From positions 1-37,881 of the IMG/VR virus record IMGVR_UViG_3300046797_000014: DNA of 37,881 bases; one strand, written 5' to 3'. The notes beneath the pieces were generated by a model. It saw only the letters and a list, made by a program, of their open reading frames with translations. It was not told where the DNA came from and ran no database searches. Each line of letters begins with the position of its first letter. Position 1 is the first letter of the stretch. The stretch is from a virus. A program made the position numbers and the translations under genes. Shown here piece by piece: positions 1 to 6,104 of the stretch.

Positions 1-68
1 GCCTCTTTGCCACATTGGGGGCAAAGGCCGTGATCGACCCTAAGCTGCCGCCGTTCGGCGGGCGTCAC
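1..68 (-). CDS. 5' part of zinc-ribbon/winged-helix protein that continues at 37881
   Basis: This is the first 22 codons of a minus-strand gene that starts at GTG 68-66 and runs off the left edge. The GTG directly follows the TGA (71-69) of the upstream gene, and AGAGG lies five bases before it. The product begins MTPAERRQLRVDHGLCPQCG, so it opens with one CxxC zinc knuckle. The last two bases (GC) plus the complement of base 37881 make an Ala codon, and the frame then continues without a stop in the ORF at 37881-37449, which supplies the second CxxC. Seen: in-frame continuity across the window ends. Inferred: the molecule is circular or circularly permuted and this is one 166-residue protein. 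See the companion entry for its possible role. Confidence 0.8.
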   Translation of the reverse strand, partial: MTPAERRQLRVDHGLCPQCGKE

Positions 69-356
69 TCACGCCTCTGCGGTGGCGTATGCGCGCCAGC
101 TAGCGAGGACATGGAACCGAGAGCCGGGATTTAGAAGGGCGAGGCGCATGGCCTCTCGTTGCGCATGCGCGCGAGTGGCGTGGATCATGGAGGGAACGTC
201 GCCAGCCTCTCCGAAAACCATATAGGCCCGCTTGGTGGTGCGGCCCTTGACGGGCAAAAGAAGGGTGGCCTCCTCCACTTCCGGCTCCTGAATTTCAGGT
301 AGCTCAGCGGGGGGTTGCTTGACGCTCAGACGGGGGCGGTCTATATGGGTCTTCAT
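69..356 (-). CDS. small phage protein, unknown function (95 aa)
   Basis: A 95-residue protein in the leftward operon. ATG 356-354 is chosen because AGGAG lies eight bases upstream; the open frame further upstream looks non-coding. The N-terminal half is rich in Pro and Glu (residues 15-35). The C-terminal half is compact, with an Arg/Ala-rich helix (HATRAHAQREAMRLALL) followed by NPGSRFHVLASWRAY. Its TGA is followed at once by the GTG of the next gene, so the two are translationally coupled. I do not recognise a characterised family. It lies between recombination genes (RusA side) and the replication-type genes reached by wrapping around the window ends. Confidence 0.7.
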   Translation of the reverse strand: MKTHIDRPRLSVKQPPAELPEIQEPEVEEATLLLPVKGRTTKRAYMVFGEAGDVPSMIHATRAHAQREAMRLALLNPGSRFHVLASWRAYATAEA

Positions 357-382
357 CGGCATGGCTCCTGTTAAGCCGCATT

Positions 383-420
383 GGCGGGTGCGTCCGATCC
401 GAAAACCCGGACGCCCCGCC
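383..420. promoter_or_regulatory. strong GC hairpin between two leftward genes
   Basis: GGCGGG (383-388) pairs with CCCGCC (415-420) and GCGTCCG (390-396) pairs with CGGACGC (408-414). This gives a 13-pair stem with one bulged base and an 11-base loop. It lies in the 151-base gap between the genes ending at 508 and starting at 356, the only sizeable gap in this stretch of the leftward operon. No U-tract follows on either strand, so it is not a standard intrinsic terminator. It could be an RNA-processing or stability element, or a pause site. I see no gene in the rest of the gap. Confidence 0.5.
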
Positions 421-507
421 CGCCAACTTACACGGACGCCATCGGAACGCAACCCCCCATCCGCGCTATCCCGGCCAGCTCTGTCAGGCGATAATCCGTT
501 GGCCCCA

Positions 508-885
508 TCAATACAGAGCTTCCGAGACGCCGCCGAGCGTGTAGGATGGTTCGGCACGCCGGGATATGGGGACGACCTCTATGATGCTGGCGCCGGCCCT
601 CACCCGCGCCATCGCCTTCTCAAACGGCGTGACATATTCGGCCTCGACGACATCCGCCAGTTGCTCTGTGGAGATGCCGCCGTTAAGCTCGCGCTCGATC
701 TTCGCGGCCAAATCCACTTCGGCCATACGCGCGTGGTACAGGGCCATTACGAACCGATCGTTCGCCATTGAGGCAGCCGTCCGGCGGTTCTGCTCCTCAA
801 GCGCGCCCTCACAGCCTACAGCCTGCCCTCGTGCGATTGGAACCCCGTTGGTGAAGCGGCAATGGAATGGTGCTGACTGTTTCAT
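508..885 (-). CDS. phage protein, unknown function (125 aa)
   Basis: A 125-residue protein whose ATG (885-883) overlaps the TGA of the RusA gene in an ATGA junction. The central part, about residues 40-85, is helical and acidic (MANDRFVMALYHARMAEVDL, then KIERELNGGISTEQLADVV). The C-terminus ends in a short Ser/Gly/Tyr segment. An internal ATG at residue 40 is an alternative start. No catalytic motif is visible. Its place next to RusA suggests the recombination or replication module, but that is context only. Confidence 0.65.
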   Translation of the reverse strand: MKQSAPFHCRFTNGVPIARGQAVGCEGALEEQNRRTAASMANDRFVMALYHARMAEVDLAAKIERELNGGISTEQLADVVEAEYVTPFEKAMARVRAGASIIEVVPISRRAEPSYTLGGVSEALY

Positions 886-1229
886 GTTCCCTCCCGGATG
901 ACGATAACGACCTTTCCGTTCTTGATTGACTCGGCGAAGTGAATTGTAGGTGCCGGGAACAGCTTGTCATCGACCGCCAGAGCGAGCGCAAGGCCGTCCT
1001 GGTATGCCTTCAGCGAGGCCCGCGCATTGTCGTCATCAATTGTGTGGCGCGTCTTCGGATAGAAGGTGGCGCTCCAAACGAAAGGGCCGAACGGCATTGC
1101 GTCCACGCCAGCGGCGAGCGCGGCATGATAGGCCCATTGCTTGTGCTTCCTGAACTCGCGGGCCTTCGTGCCCCAATGGGCGCGACCGTTCGGCCAGAGG
1201 ACCTTGTTGGGAAAGGGAAGCTCGATCAT
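882..1229 (-). CDS. rusA: RusA-family Holliday-junction resolvase
   Basis: A 115-residue protein, the usual size for RusA, a Mg-dependent homodimeric nuclease that resolves four-way DNA junctions. It opens with the family-like strand IELPFPNKVLWPNGRAHW. It carries the acidic signature in the centre: DDDNARASLKAYQDGL (about residues 64-79) followed by AVDDKLF (about 84-90), which are the metal-binding Asp positions of the family. It probably processes branched replication or recombination intermediates before packaging, acting downstream of the ERF annealing protein of the same operon. It overlaps both neighbours: its ATG overlaps the TGA of a 59-codon gene and its TGA overlaps the next ATG. 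Confidence 0.88.
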   Translation of the reverse strand: MIELPFPNKVLWPNGRAHWGTKAREFRKHKQWAYHAALAAGVDAMPFGPFVWSATFYPKTRHTIDDDNARASLKAYQDGLALALAVDDKLFPAPTIHFAESIKNGKVVIVIREGT

Positions 1230-1405
1230 CGCAGCAACGCTGGCAAGTCAGGCCCGCGTCCATATTGCTCCCACCTGTCCAGCCCGTTTTGAGCCCAGAG
1301 GACCGGCGCGTGACTACGCCAAGGCCGAGTTTCCGGTCGATACTCCCACTCCGCACAGGTCCGGTGCGCATACGGGAATTTGCCCTTTGCTGCGGTGGGT
1401 TTCAT
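1226..1405 (-). CDS. small protein, unknown function (59 aa)
   Basis: A short gene under the usual length cut-off. ATG 1405-1403 overlaps the TGA of the HNH gene (ATGA), and its own TGA (1228-1226) overlaps the ATG of rusA (1229-1227). The product is basic and aromatic: MKPTAAKGKFPYAHRTCAEW, then EYRPETRPW and NGLDRWEQYGRGPDLPALLR. It fills what would otherwise be a 172-base gap in a fully packed operon, and the double overlap is the main support. Function is unknown; the Trp/Arg-rich composition would suit a small nucleic-acid or protein-binding factor, but that is a guess. Confidence 0.7.
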   Translation of the reverse strand: MKPTAAKGKFPYAHRTCAEWEYRPETRPWRSHAPVLWAQNGLDRWEQYGRGPDLPALLR

Positions 1406-1893
1406 TTCGCCTCTCCCTCTCGCCGCAAATCCTCAACCGGAACGCCGGTCCACAGCGAATAGACGTGGCGGACCCGTGGCGGAGTTAGGACCGCGCGCTC
1501 GTCTGACCAGCCAAGCCCAAGGCGGCGGTGGATTGTGCTGGCGCCGATACCTGTGATCTCAGACCATTCCCAGACCGGGCGCCGGGCCCCATGACAGGTG
1601 AGGATTCTAGCCGTACTACGGTTTCGGTTCTGCGTTTTCCTAGTTGCCCATCGGCAATTGTTCGGCTCGTAATCGCCGCCGCCATCTATTCGGTCGATGG
1701 TCATGCCGATTTCTGGCTCGCCCATATCAGCCAAGAATCTGGAAAAGCTATGCCATTCCTTGCAAACCCTGATGCCCTTTGCGCCGTATCTAGGAAAGGC
1801 GGAATCGCTGGGGCGATGGCAGCGGGCGCGCATGGATACCCACACACGATAGACCCTAGAGGTTGCACGATTGTGTTTTTCGTAGGTTGTCAT
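1402..1893 (-). CDS. HNH endonuclease, homing-type
   Basis: A 163-residue protein starting at ATG 1893-1891, which overlaps the upstream TAA. The core (residues 10-95) has the arrangement of free-standing phage HNH/homing nucleases: SRVYRVWVSMRARC, YGAKGIRVCKEWHSFSRFLA, DMGEPEIGMTIDRID and YEPNNCRWATRKTQNRN. Residues 100-140 look like a nuclease-associated helix-turn-helix for DNA recognition (VWEWSEITGIGASTIHRRLG). The last 20 residues (VYSLWTGVPVEDLRREGEAK) resemble the last 19 of the gene directly upstream (FSLWTGVEVEALTQEASAA). This suggests the nuclease gene inserted near the 3' end of that gene and fused to the displaced tail. Such enzymes nick or cut DNA lacking their own gene. Confidence 0.82.
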   Translation of the reverse strand: MTTYEKHNRATSRVYRVWVSMRARCHRPSDSAFPRYGAKGIRVCKEWHSFSRFLADMGEPEIGMTIDRIDGGGDYEPNNCRWATRKTQNRNRSTARILTCHGARRPVWEWSEITGIGASTIHRRLGLGWSDERAVLTPPRVRHVYSLWTGVPVEDLRREGEAK

Positions 1894-2321
1894 TAAGCCG
1901 CAGAAGCCTCCTGCGTAAGCGCTTCTACCTCCACCCCGGTCCACAAAGAGAATATCCGGAAAGCCTTCTGCATAAACTCAGCTCTTTCTGGCTCAGACAT
2001 TGCCTTGTCAGATGTGCTGCGCAGTTTAACAAAAACCTCGCCGGATGGCAAGGTGTGTTCGGTGAAATAGCCGAGCTTTCGGCGAATGATATCGTGCAGG
2101 TCGTTATCGGTCAGGCTCATGCCGTGCAGGTCGTTCAGGATATCCGCGACGATCCCGGTAACGATCCAGTAGAGCGCGCGGCGGCGCTGGTTGCGGTTGG
2201 CCTTGGTGATCTTGACGACGCACCGACCATCGATGGCTGACACGGCTTCTCTGGCGGCAGGATTGACGGGAGAAAGCATCCCGAGCCTCCGCTCGAATAC
2301 GAGAGGGGCTTGGTCAGGCAT
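1893..2321 (-). CDS. phage protein of the recombination block, unknown function
   Basis: A 142-residue protein starting at ATG 2321-2319, eight bases inside the end of the upstream gene. The order is a short N-terminal lead, a basic strand (DGRCVVKITKANRNQRRRAL), a helix (YWIVTGIVADILNDLHGMSL), an acidic helix with LHDIIRRKLGYF, a hairpin (HTLPSGEVFVKLRSTS) and a C-terminal helix ending SLWTGVEVEALTQ. The basic segment followed by a long helix loosely recalls NinB or DUF1367 phage recombination proteins, but I cannot assign it. Its 3' end seems to have been re-created when the HNH gene arrived: the HNH gene ends with a similar SLWTGVPVEDL segment. Confidence 0.7.
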   Translation of the reverse strand: MPDQAPLVFERRLGMLSPVNPAAREAVSAIDGRCVVKITKANRNQRRRALYWIVTGIVADILNDLHGMSLTDNDLHDIIRRKLGYFTEHTLPSGEVFVKLRSTSDKAMSEPERAEFMQKAFRIFSLWTGVEVEALTQEASAA

Positions 2322-2526
2322 CTTGCCGCATCTCGGCGAATTTTCGGGAGCAAACGACGAACATATTCCCGGCGCTTCCGACCACGGCATCCTGACCATC
2401 TGCCCGCTTCGCCTCGCAATCAGCCAGCGCCTTGTGGGCAGCGGAAGCCGGGCCTAGAATATGGGCCATCCGGCGAAGCACGTAATCGCTCAGGATGACG
2501 AAATTGTCAGATTTGCGCTTAGCCAT
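2314..2526 (-). CDS. small phage protein, unknown function (70 aa)
   Basis: The start is set at ATG 2526-2524, overlapping the upstream gene by eight bases; the open frame further upstream is the shadow of the HNH gene. The 70-residue product starts MAKRKSDNFVILSDYVLRRM and has a helical middle (SAAHKALADCEAKRADGQDA) and a short strand ending FVVCSRKFAEMRQDA. No known motif is seen. It belongs to the leftward recombination block by tight overlap on both sides. Confidence 0.6.
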   Translation of the reverse strand: MAKRKSDNFVILSDYVLRRMAHILGPASAAHKALADCEAKRADGQDAVVGSAGNMFVVCSRKFAEMRQDA

Positions 2527-2884
2527 TCTTCGCCTCCCACGCCCGCCGGCCGGGCCACGCCTCCCAATAAGCTTTCGCGATCCAGATACCGCTGAAGCCG
2601 TACAACTTCTCGAACGACTTCCAGCCCATGCTGTGCTGCCGAGCATGGCAGCATGAACAAAGAGGAATCGCGAACTTGTCGCTCGCTTTCGTGCCCATGC
2701 CCTTGTCGCCACCGTGATCGACGTGAGCGGCCTCCAGTTTTCCGCCGCAATGCGCGTGAGTCTGTCTGAGCCGCGAGATGAGGCATTCCCGCCCGCGTAG
2801 CCACTTGAGATAGCCGGGCGCTGATTTATGAGCCGGGCGTGGCGCGTTCTTATGGCGAGGCGCTGTAGCCGAACGGGGGAGCAT
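2519..2884 (-). CDS. HNH-type nuclease, DUF968/YbcO-like
   Basis: A 121-residue protein starting at ATG 2884-2882, which overlaps the upstream TGA (TGATG). It has a basic N-terminus (residues 1-35), then CLISRLRQTHAHCGGKLEAA and HVDHGGDKGMGTKASDKF, followed by IPLCSCCHARQHSMGWKSFE. This is the HNH nuclease pattern of phage DUF968 proteins: a Cys pair, a His-Val core, KGMGTKASD, then CxxCHxxQH. In lambdoid phages such proteins (YbcO type) lie near rusA and ninG and are thought to cut recombination intermediates or single strands. Here it sits between erf and rusA, which fits a role in phage recombination. Metal ligands look intact. Confidence 0.82.
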   Translation of the reverse strand: MLPRSATAPRHKNAPRPAHKSAPGYLKWLRGRECLISRLRQTHAHCGGKLEAAHVDHGGDKGMGTKASDKFAIPLCSCCHARQHSMGWKSFEKLYGFSGIWIAKAYWEAWPGRRAWEAKNG

Positions 2885-3117
2885 CAATCGAAGCCGGGAA
2901 TGTAGCCTTCGTCACCCTCACGGCGCGGACGGCTGTTTTCCGGCTTCTCACGCGGCTCGCGCAAATGGATGACGTACTGCCCTTCGTTGCTCGCGGGCAT
3001 CGCGTCCAGCTTCACCATGTAGCTACCATCGCGGCCCGGAAAGGCAACGCCGATCTTTGTCCACCAGCTTTTCCCGTCGCTCTCGCGAACGGTGAGCGCG
3101 TCCAACCGATTAGCCAT
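2884..3117 (-). CDS. small protein following erf, unknown function (77 aa)
   Basis: A 77-residue protein starting at ATG 3117-3115 that overlaps erf by eight bases. It looks like one small beta domain: MANRLDALTVRESDGKSWWT, then KIGVAFPGRDGSYMVKLDAM and QYVIHLREPREK, followed by a charged, disordered tail. The family recurs beside single-strand annealing genes in alphaproteobacterial phages as far as I recall, and the strand-rich design could suit nucleic-acid binding, but no function is established. It is certainly translated with erf. Confidence 0.72.
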   Translation of the reverse strand: MANRLDALTVRESDGKSWWTKIGVAFPGRDGSYMVKLDAMPASNEGQYVIHLREPREKPENSRPRREGDEGYIPGFD

Positions 3118-3775
3118 TCTCGATCAACTCCTTCTTGCGGTGATATTCCTTGGTCAGGAACTCGTAGGCGGTTTCCGAGCGGAGCTTGATGTGATCTAGC
3201 GTCACGCTGTTATCGGACCAGATGAGGCCCAACTCGTCAAGATCGTTGGCGCCGAGGATCGCTCGGCGGATGCGCCCGGCCTGCTTCTGCAAATCGGTTT
3301 CCTCATCACCGCTGTGCCGGATTTCCACCTTCTCCTTGTCGGGATCGTCATCGTCGCCGGTCTTGATCTGGAAAAGGCCGCGCATGAGCTGCTTCATGGC
3401 GTAGGACTGTGCCGACCCCGCCGCTTGAGCGCCGGTTGCATAGACCATGACCGTCTTGTAAATCGGGCCATAGGCTTCACCGGATTGGTGAACGAGGGTG
3501 AAGGCGAAGCGCGAAAGCCACATGGCGCGCGGCCCCCTCCCGGTCATCATATCGACCACGCGCGCCGGATCATCCTCGTTAGGAATGATGAACAGGCCGG
3601 CGGCGATGCAGTGGCCCCGGACGTGAGCAATGAAGTCGTCAATCGAGGCGTACATGTACTTGCCGCCTTCCTTGTTTTCATGCTCCTTGCCGAGGGTACC
3701 GAGCGCGGACATGACCTCAATCACGGCCTTCGCTATCGCTTGCGGAAATGCAGTTTCCGGAGTAGAAGCAGCCAT
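3110..3775 (-). CDS. erf: ERF-family single-strand DNA annealing protein
   Basis: A 221-residue protein of the ERF superfamily, named after the P22 essential recombination function. These proteins form rings on single-stranded DNA and anneal complementary strands for circularisation and recombination. The conserved core covers residues 10-130: KAVIEVMSALGTLGKEHENK, GGKYMYASIDDFIAHVRGHC, MWLSRFAFTLVHQSGEAYG and the family signature GAQAAGSAQSYAMKQLMRGL. An acidic segment (DDDDPDKEKVE) links to a C-terminal helical tail. It lies in an operon with two HNH proteins and RusA, which together make a full recombination set. It overlaps the upstream gene by 43 bases and the downstream gene by eight. 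Confidence 0.92.
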   Translation of the reverse strand: MAASTPETAFPQAIAKAVIEVMSALGTLGKEHENKEGGKYMYASIDDFIAHVRGHCIAAGLFIIPNEDDPARVVDMMTGRGPRAMWLSRFAFTLVHQSGEAYGPIYKTVMVYATGAQAAGSAQSYAMKQLMRGLFQIKTGDDDDPDKEKVEIRHSGDEETDLQKQAGRIRRAILGANDLDELGLIWSDNSVTLDHIKLRSETAYEFLTKEYHRKKELIENG

Positions 3776-4017
3776 TCAAATTCGCTCCTTGAAATGGGCT
3801 GAGCCCGATTGATTATGAACCTGATTGGCACGGCACGAGCCCGCGCCGAATGTGTTGCCGGATACCACTCGGCCCTAAGCCACTGGTCCGATAGCAGTTC
3901 CCATGTTTCGGGATCGCGCTCGCCGTCTTCGAGAAAGACCTGAATCGGTATCCAGTGGCCCTTCGCACGGCGGCGGACCTTGTAAAATCCCTCGTCAAGC
4001 CAGTCGATTTGCGGCAT
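3733..4017 (-). CDS. phage protein, unknown function (94 aa)
   Basis: ATG 4017-4015 is chosen over an in-frame TTG at 4035-4033. The product starts MPQIDWLDEGFYKVRRRAKG and continues HWIPIQVFLEDGERDPETWE, then EWYPATHSARARAVPIRFII. This reads as a small beta-rich phage domain with conserved Trp and acidic loops. The last 15 codons overlap the 5' end of erf, so the tail may be dispensable. No catalytic motif is seen. Confidence 0.6.
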   Translation of the reverse strand: MPQIDWLDEGFYKVRRRAKGHWIPIQVFLEDGERDPETWELLSDQWLRAEWYPATHSARARAVPIRFIINRAQPISRSEFEWLLLLRKLHFRKR

Positions 4018-4059
4018 TTCACGACCGTTCCCCAAACTGAGCTAGCCCATCCATCGAGC

Positions 4060-4284
4060 CTATTCGTCTGCGTCTTCCGGAAGATCGGGCGCAGAAAGCA
4101 GAGCGTTCGCATATTCGGTTGCCTCGCGGGCAATCGCGCGCTGTTCCAGAACTTCCCGCAGCAGATTGGAATCGGCGACGGTATAGGTCTGGGCGAACTC
4201 GGCCTTGAAATCGGAAATCGCGTTCTGGCGCTTCTCGATTTCCAGCACGGCATCAAGCAAAAGCCTGTTGGTCAACTCGGTCAT
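4060..4284 (-). CDS. small helical protein, unknown function (74 aa)
   Basis: A 74-residue, mostly helical and acidic protein: MTELTNRLLLDAVLEIEKRQ, then AISDFKAEFAQTYTVADSNL and REVLEQRAIAREATEYANAL. The heptad-like spacing of Leu and Ala suggests a short coiled coil. GAGAGA lies five bases before ATG 4284-4282, and the start overlaps the upstream TGA. A 42-base gap separates it from the next gene. Function unknown. Confidence 0.6.
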   Translation of the reverse strand: MTELTNRLLLDAVLEIEKRQNAISDFKAEFAQTYTVADSNLLREVLEQRAIAREATEYANALLSAPDLPEDADE

Positions 4285-4466
4285 TTTCTCTCTCCTTCAA
4301 ATTCCACCAGCCCATCAATCCTCGCCCGATGCTCCCGGTTAGCTCTGGTCCGGTAGGCTTGTTGCGATGCGGGACGGGCCTTGCGGCGGCGCTCCCAAGC
4401 TTCGTTCAGGCTGTCCTCCAGCTCGTAGCGGCGGTTGATCGCAATGAGGTCGATGAGGTCGCTCAT
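4281..4466 (-). CDS. small basic helical protein, unknown function (61 aa)
   Basis: A 61-residue charged protein beginning MSDLIDLIAINRRYELEDSL and continuing ERRRKARPASQQAYRTRANR. Both ends overlap the neighbouring genes by four bases, supporting translation as part of the operon. It resembles the many small Arg-rich helical proteins of phage early regions; no domain is recognisable. Confidence 0.55.
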   Translation of the reverse strand: MSDLIDLIAINRRYELEDSLNEAWERRRKARPASQQAYRTRANREHRARIDGLVEFEGERK

Positions 4467-4819
4467 GCCTTCACCCGCTTGCGGATGGGGCGCTTAATTA
4501 GGGCGGTGAACTCGGCTTCAGCGGGCTCGGCATCTTCAAGGGCTTTGCGGAAGCCGCGATGGTCCCACCCGCAGGGCTTATCGCGGAAAAAGAGAACGAT
4601 TATTCTGGCGTTGATGTAGGTGCCGAAAGAGTCTTCAATGCCCGCGACCCTCAGAACTTCCCCGACTTCCGGAACCCACGCCAGATCAACCGCGCACCCG
4701 GGGTTCCAGTCGTTGCCGATGCAAACCGCTAGGTCGCCGACTTGCCATTGCCAGCCATCCCCACGCTCATCGGGCGTCGGCTCCGACTTCCGACCAAAGA
4801 AGCGTGTCCAAAGGCTCAC
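4463..4819 (-). CDS. phage protein, unknown function (118 aa)
   Basis: A 118-residue protein starting at GTG 4819-4817. The N-terminus (MSLWTRFFGRKSEPTPDERG) is a short basic leader. Residues 25-85 read as a small SH3-like beta barrel: WQVGDLAVCIGN, then VPEVGEVLRVAGIEDSFGTY and INARIIVLFF. The tail is helical and basic. The same kind of protein (WxVGDxAxCI ... GxxxxV) is frequent in sphingomonad and rhizobial phages. A 13-codon ORF (4857-4816) fills the space to the methyltransferase gene, overlapping its stop and this GTG, so ribosomes could be passed along without a separate loading site. Confidence 0.65.
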   Translation of the reverse strand: MSLWTRFFGRKSEPTPDERGDGWQWQVGDLAVCIGNDWNPGCAVDLAWVPEVGEVLRVAGIEDSFGTYINARIIVLFFRDKPCGWDHRGFRKALEDAEPAEAEFTALIKRPIRKRVKA

Positions 4820-4853
4820 CCCTTCCCTCCCGCGACAATTGCGAACAGGTGGT

Positions 4854-5405
4854 TCATGCGGCTTCCAGTGCGGTCAGGAGATCATTCCGGACAACACGGC
4901 GTTCGGCAATGCAAATGGTGTCGTTATGACCGCCGCCGTGCGCGACAAGCAGGGTTTCCGTAATCTCCCATCCGCGCCTCTTGCCCATGCCGTTGCTGTT
5001 CCAGCCAAAGCTCAGGACTATCGCGTTCGGGGTGAGGACCGGTGTCAGGGCATCGCGGACACGGCGATAGAGAGCCGCGTTCTGCGTCTCCTTCATGCCG
5101 ACTTCCATGCCGATACCTCGATAACATTCGCTGATCTGGCGGGGGCTGTAAGGCGGATCGAATAGAGCGAGATCGAACATCTTGCCCTGCGCCTTCATCT
5201 CAAGCAGAAAAGCCTCGGCATCCATGTGATATTCGGCTACGGTGTCGGGCGAAAGATCGTTGGTCACGGTGGCCCACCGCTTGTTGCGCGCGAACGGATC
5301 GACGCTGCATTTGCTGGCCGCCAGATAGCGCCGAACGAACGCCTCGACTGGCGGCATCGAGAACGTCTCGGCATTCGGCATCGAAAAGGCGCGCGTGAAG
5401 GTCAT
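4854..5405 (-). CDS. adenine-specific DNA methyltransferase (DPPY type)
   Basis: A 183-residue orphan methyltransferase. The catalytic motif IV is FDPPYSPRQISECYRG at about residues 90-105; the Asp-Pro-Pro-Tyr motif places the target amino group, usually N6 of adenine. An SAM-binding-like segment lies upstream (VDPFARNKRWATVTNDL, about residues 36-52). The C-terminal part has strands IVLSFGWNSNG and ETLLVAHGGGHNDTICIAER. No restriction enzyme partner is present, so the likely role is to mark phage DNA against host restriction or to alter regulation. The enzyme is short for the class but typical of phage versions. It is one of the first genes of the leftward operon, consistent with early expression. 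Confidence 0.85.
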   Translation of the reverse strand: MTFTRAFSMPNAETFSMPPVEAFVRRYLAASKCSVDPFARNKRWATVTNDLSPDTVAEYHMDAEAFLLEMKAQGKMFDLALFDPPYSPRQISECYRGIGMEVGMKETQNAALYRRVRDALTPVLTPNAIVLSFGWNSNGMGKRRGWEITETLLVAHGGGHNDTICIAERRVVRNDLLTALEAA

Positions 5406-5593
5406 CTCTCCTCATCCCCTCGCAACAGCCCTCGGGAGCGATCTTCGGGGACATGGCCGCCAAGGTCGATCATGCGCCTGATATAGTCGCTCTCATCGTC
5501 AGCATTTCTGCTGTGGCGGATGAAGCCGGTGATGAGCAACGCCAGCAGGGTAATGAAGCCGGTGAGGCAGAATAGAGCAGCGGGGATTGTCAT
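5402..5593 (-). CDS. small single-span membrane protein (63 aa)
   Basis: ATG 5593-5591 overlaps the TGA of the zinc-ribbon gene (ATGA) and is preferred to an ATG four codons upstream. The product has one N-terminal transmembrane helix (MTIPAALFCLTGFITLLALL, about residues 1-23), then a charged cytoplasmic tail with DDESDYIRRMIDLGGHVPED. It is expressed early with the methyltransferase. Such early membrane peptides can act in host takeover or superinfection exclusion, but nothing here proves that. Confidence 0.65.
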   Translation of the reverse strand: MTIPAALFCLTGFITLLALLITGFIRHSRNADDESDYIRRMIDLGGHVPEDRSRGLLRGDEER

Positions 5594-5763
5594 GCCGATT
5601 GCCAATCAGGGCCGCTTTCCATCGGAATCACGGGGCCGCGCGGTTTGGCAGTCGCGCCACAGTTTCTGCACGTAGGCGTGGGCGGATAAATGCCATACCA
5701 CGCATGAGGAACATCGACGGGGCCACCGCATTTGCTGCAACGGCCAATAGTGTGAACGCTCAT
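5590..5763 (-). CDS. zinc-ribbon microprotein (57 aa)
   Basis: A 57-residue protein below common length cut-offs. ATG 5763-5761 overlaps the TGA of the regulator gene (ATGA) and its own TGA overlaps the next ATG. It carries two CxxC pairs, CSKCGG (residues 9-14) and CRNCGA (residues 32-37), with 19 residues between them, a typical structural zinc ribbon. Early phage zinc-ribbon microproteins often bind host enzymes such as RNA polymerase or nucleases; here that is only a possibility. Confidence 0.72.
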   Translation of the reverse strand: MSVHTIGRCSKCGGPVDVPHAWYGIYPPTPTCRNCGATAKPRGPVIPMESGPDWQSA

Positions 5764-5945
5764 GCTAAAAATCCTTCCGGCAAATCCAGCTTTTGCTTGC
5801 GCGCCAAGGCTGCTATCTTCGGGCGATAGCGCCAAGCGATTTCGCGCTCGCGCCAGTTGTGAACCCGATTGGGCTTCTTGAATTGGAGCGCATCGGCTAC
5901 GGCCTTCGGGCCACCTAGCGCGTCGATGAGGTCCGCGTGCGTCAT
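5760..5945 (-). CDS. Cro/YdaS-like helix-turn-helix regulator
   Basis: A 61-residue protein and the first gene of the leftward operon, directly beside the divergent control region. MTHADLIDALGGPKAVADAL, then FKKPNRVHNWREREIAWRYR and PKIAALARKQKL, match the small YdaS/Cro-like antitoxin-type regulators: helix 2-3 region GGPKAVADALQ...NRVHNWR, then a short conserved IAWRYRPKIAALA. It probably binds the dyads at 5946-6104 and sets the balance between the leftward and rightward operons, including its own transcription. A classical CI-type partner with a cleavable C-terminal domain is not visible anywhere in the genome. Confidence 0.78.
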   Translation of the reverse strand: MTHADLIDALGGPKAVADALQFKKPNRVHNWREREIAWRYRPKIAALARKQKLDLPEGFLA

Positions 5946-6104
5946 TCACGCTATGTGCCCGAAAAAAAAGATGGGGTCAAACACTTTTTGTGAAAGAAAT
6001 CGCTTGACCGCCTTCACGCCGCGTGAAATAAGCATCTCCAAGGCGATCCCGGCAGTCCCCCCACAAATCCCCGCCGGGGTCGCCGCCAGATTTGGAGATA
6101 GAGC
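5946..6104. promoter_or_regulatory. divergent early control region
   Basis: These 159 bases separate the two outward-facing operons. They hold a perfect dyad, TTCACG-ccg-CGTGAA (6013-6027), an extra half-site TTCACG at 5945-5950 and a GTGAAA at 5990-5995. TTGACC (6004-6009), with AATAAG at 6027-6032 after 17 bases, is a candidate rightward promoter whose spacer contains the dyad, so a repressor bound there would block polymerase. A GGTCAA at 5975-5980 could be the leftward -35 but has only a poor -10 partner. No gene is seen here. Confidence 0.6.
6013..6027. promoter_or_regulatory. candidate operator dyad
   Basis: TTCACG (6013-6018) and CGTGAA (6022-6027) form a perfect 6+6 inverted repeat around CCG. 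It lies between the putative -35 and -10 of the rightward promoter. This is a typical size for the operator of a small dimeric Cro-like protein; the adjacent gene ending at 5945 is the obvious candidate binder. Confidence 0.6.

Noticed and set aside
4816-4857. 13-codon ORF between the methyltransferase and the next gene
   Set aside because: It overlaps both neighbours neatly but is too short to call a gene; it is mentioned as a coupling leader only.
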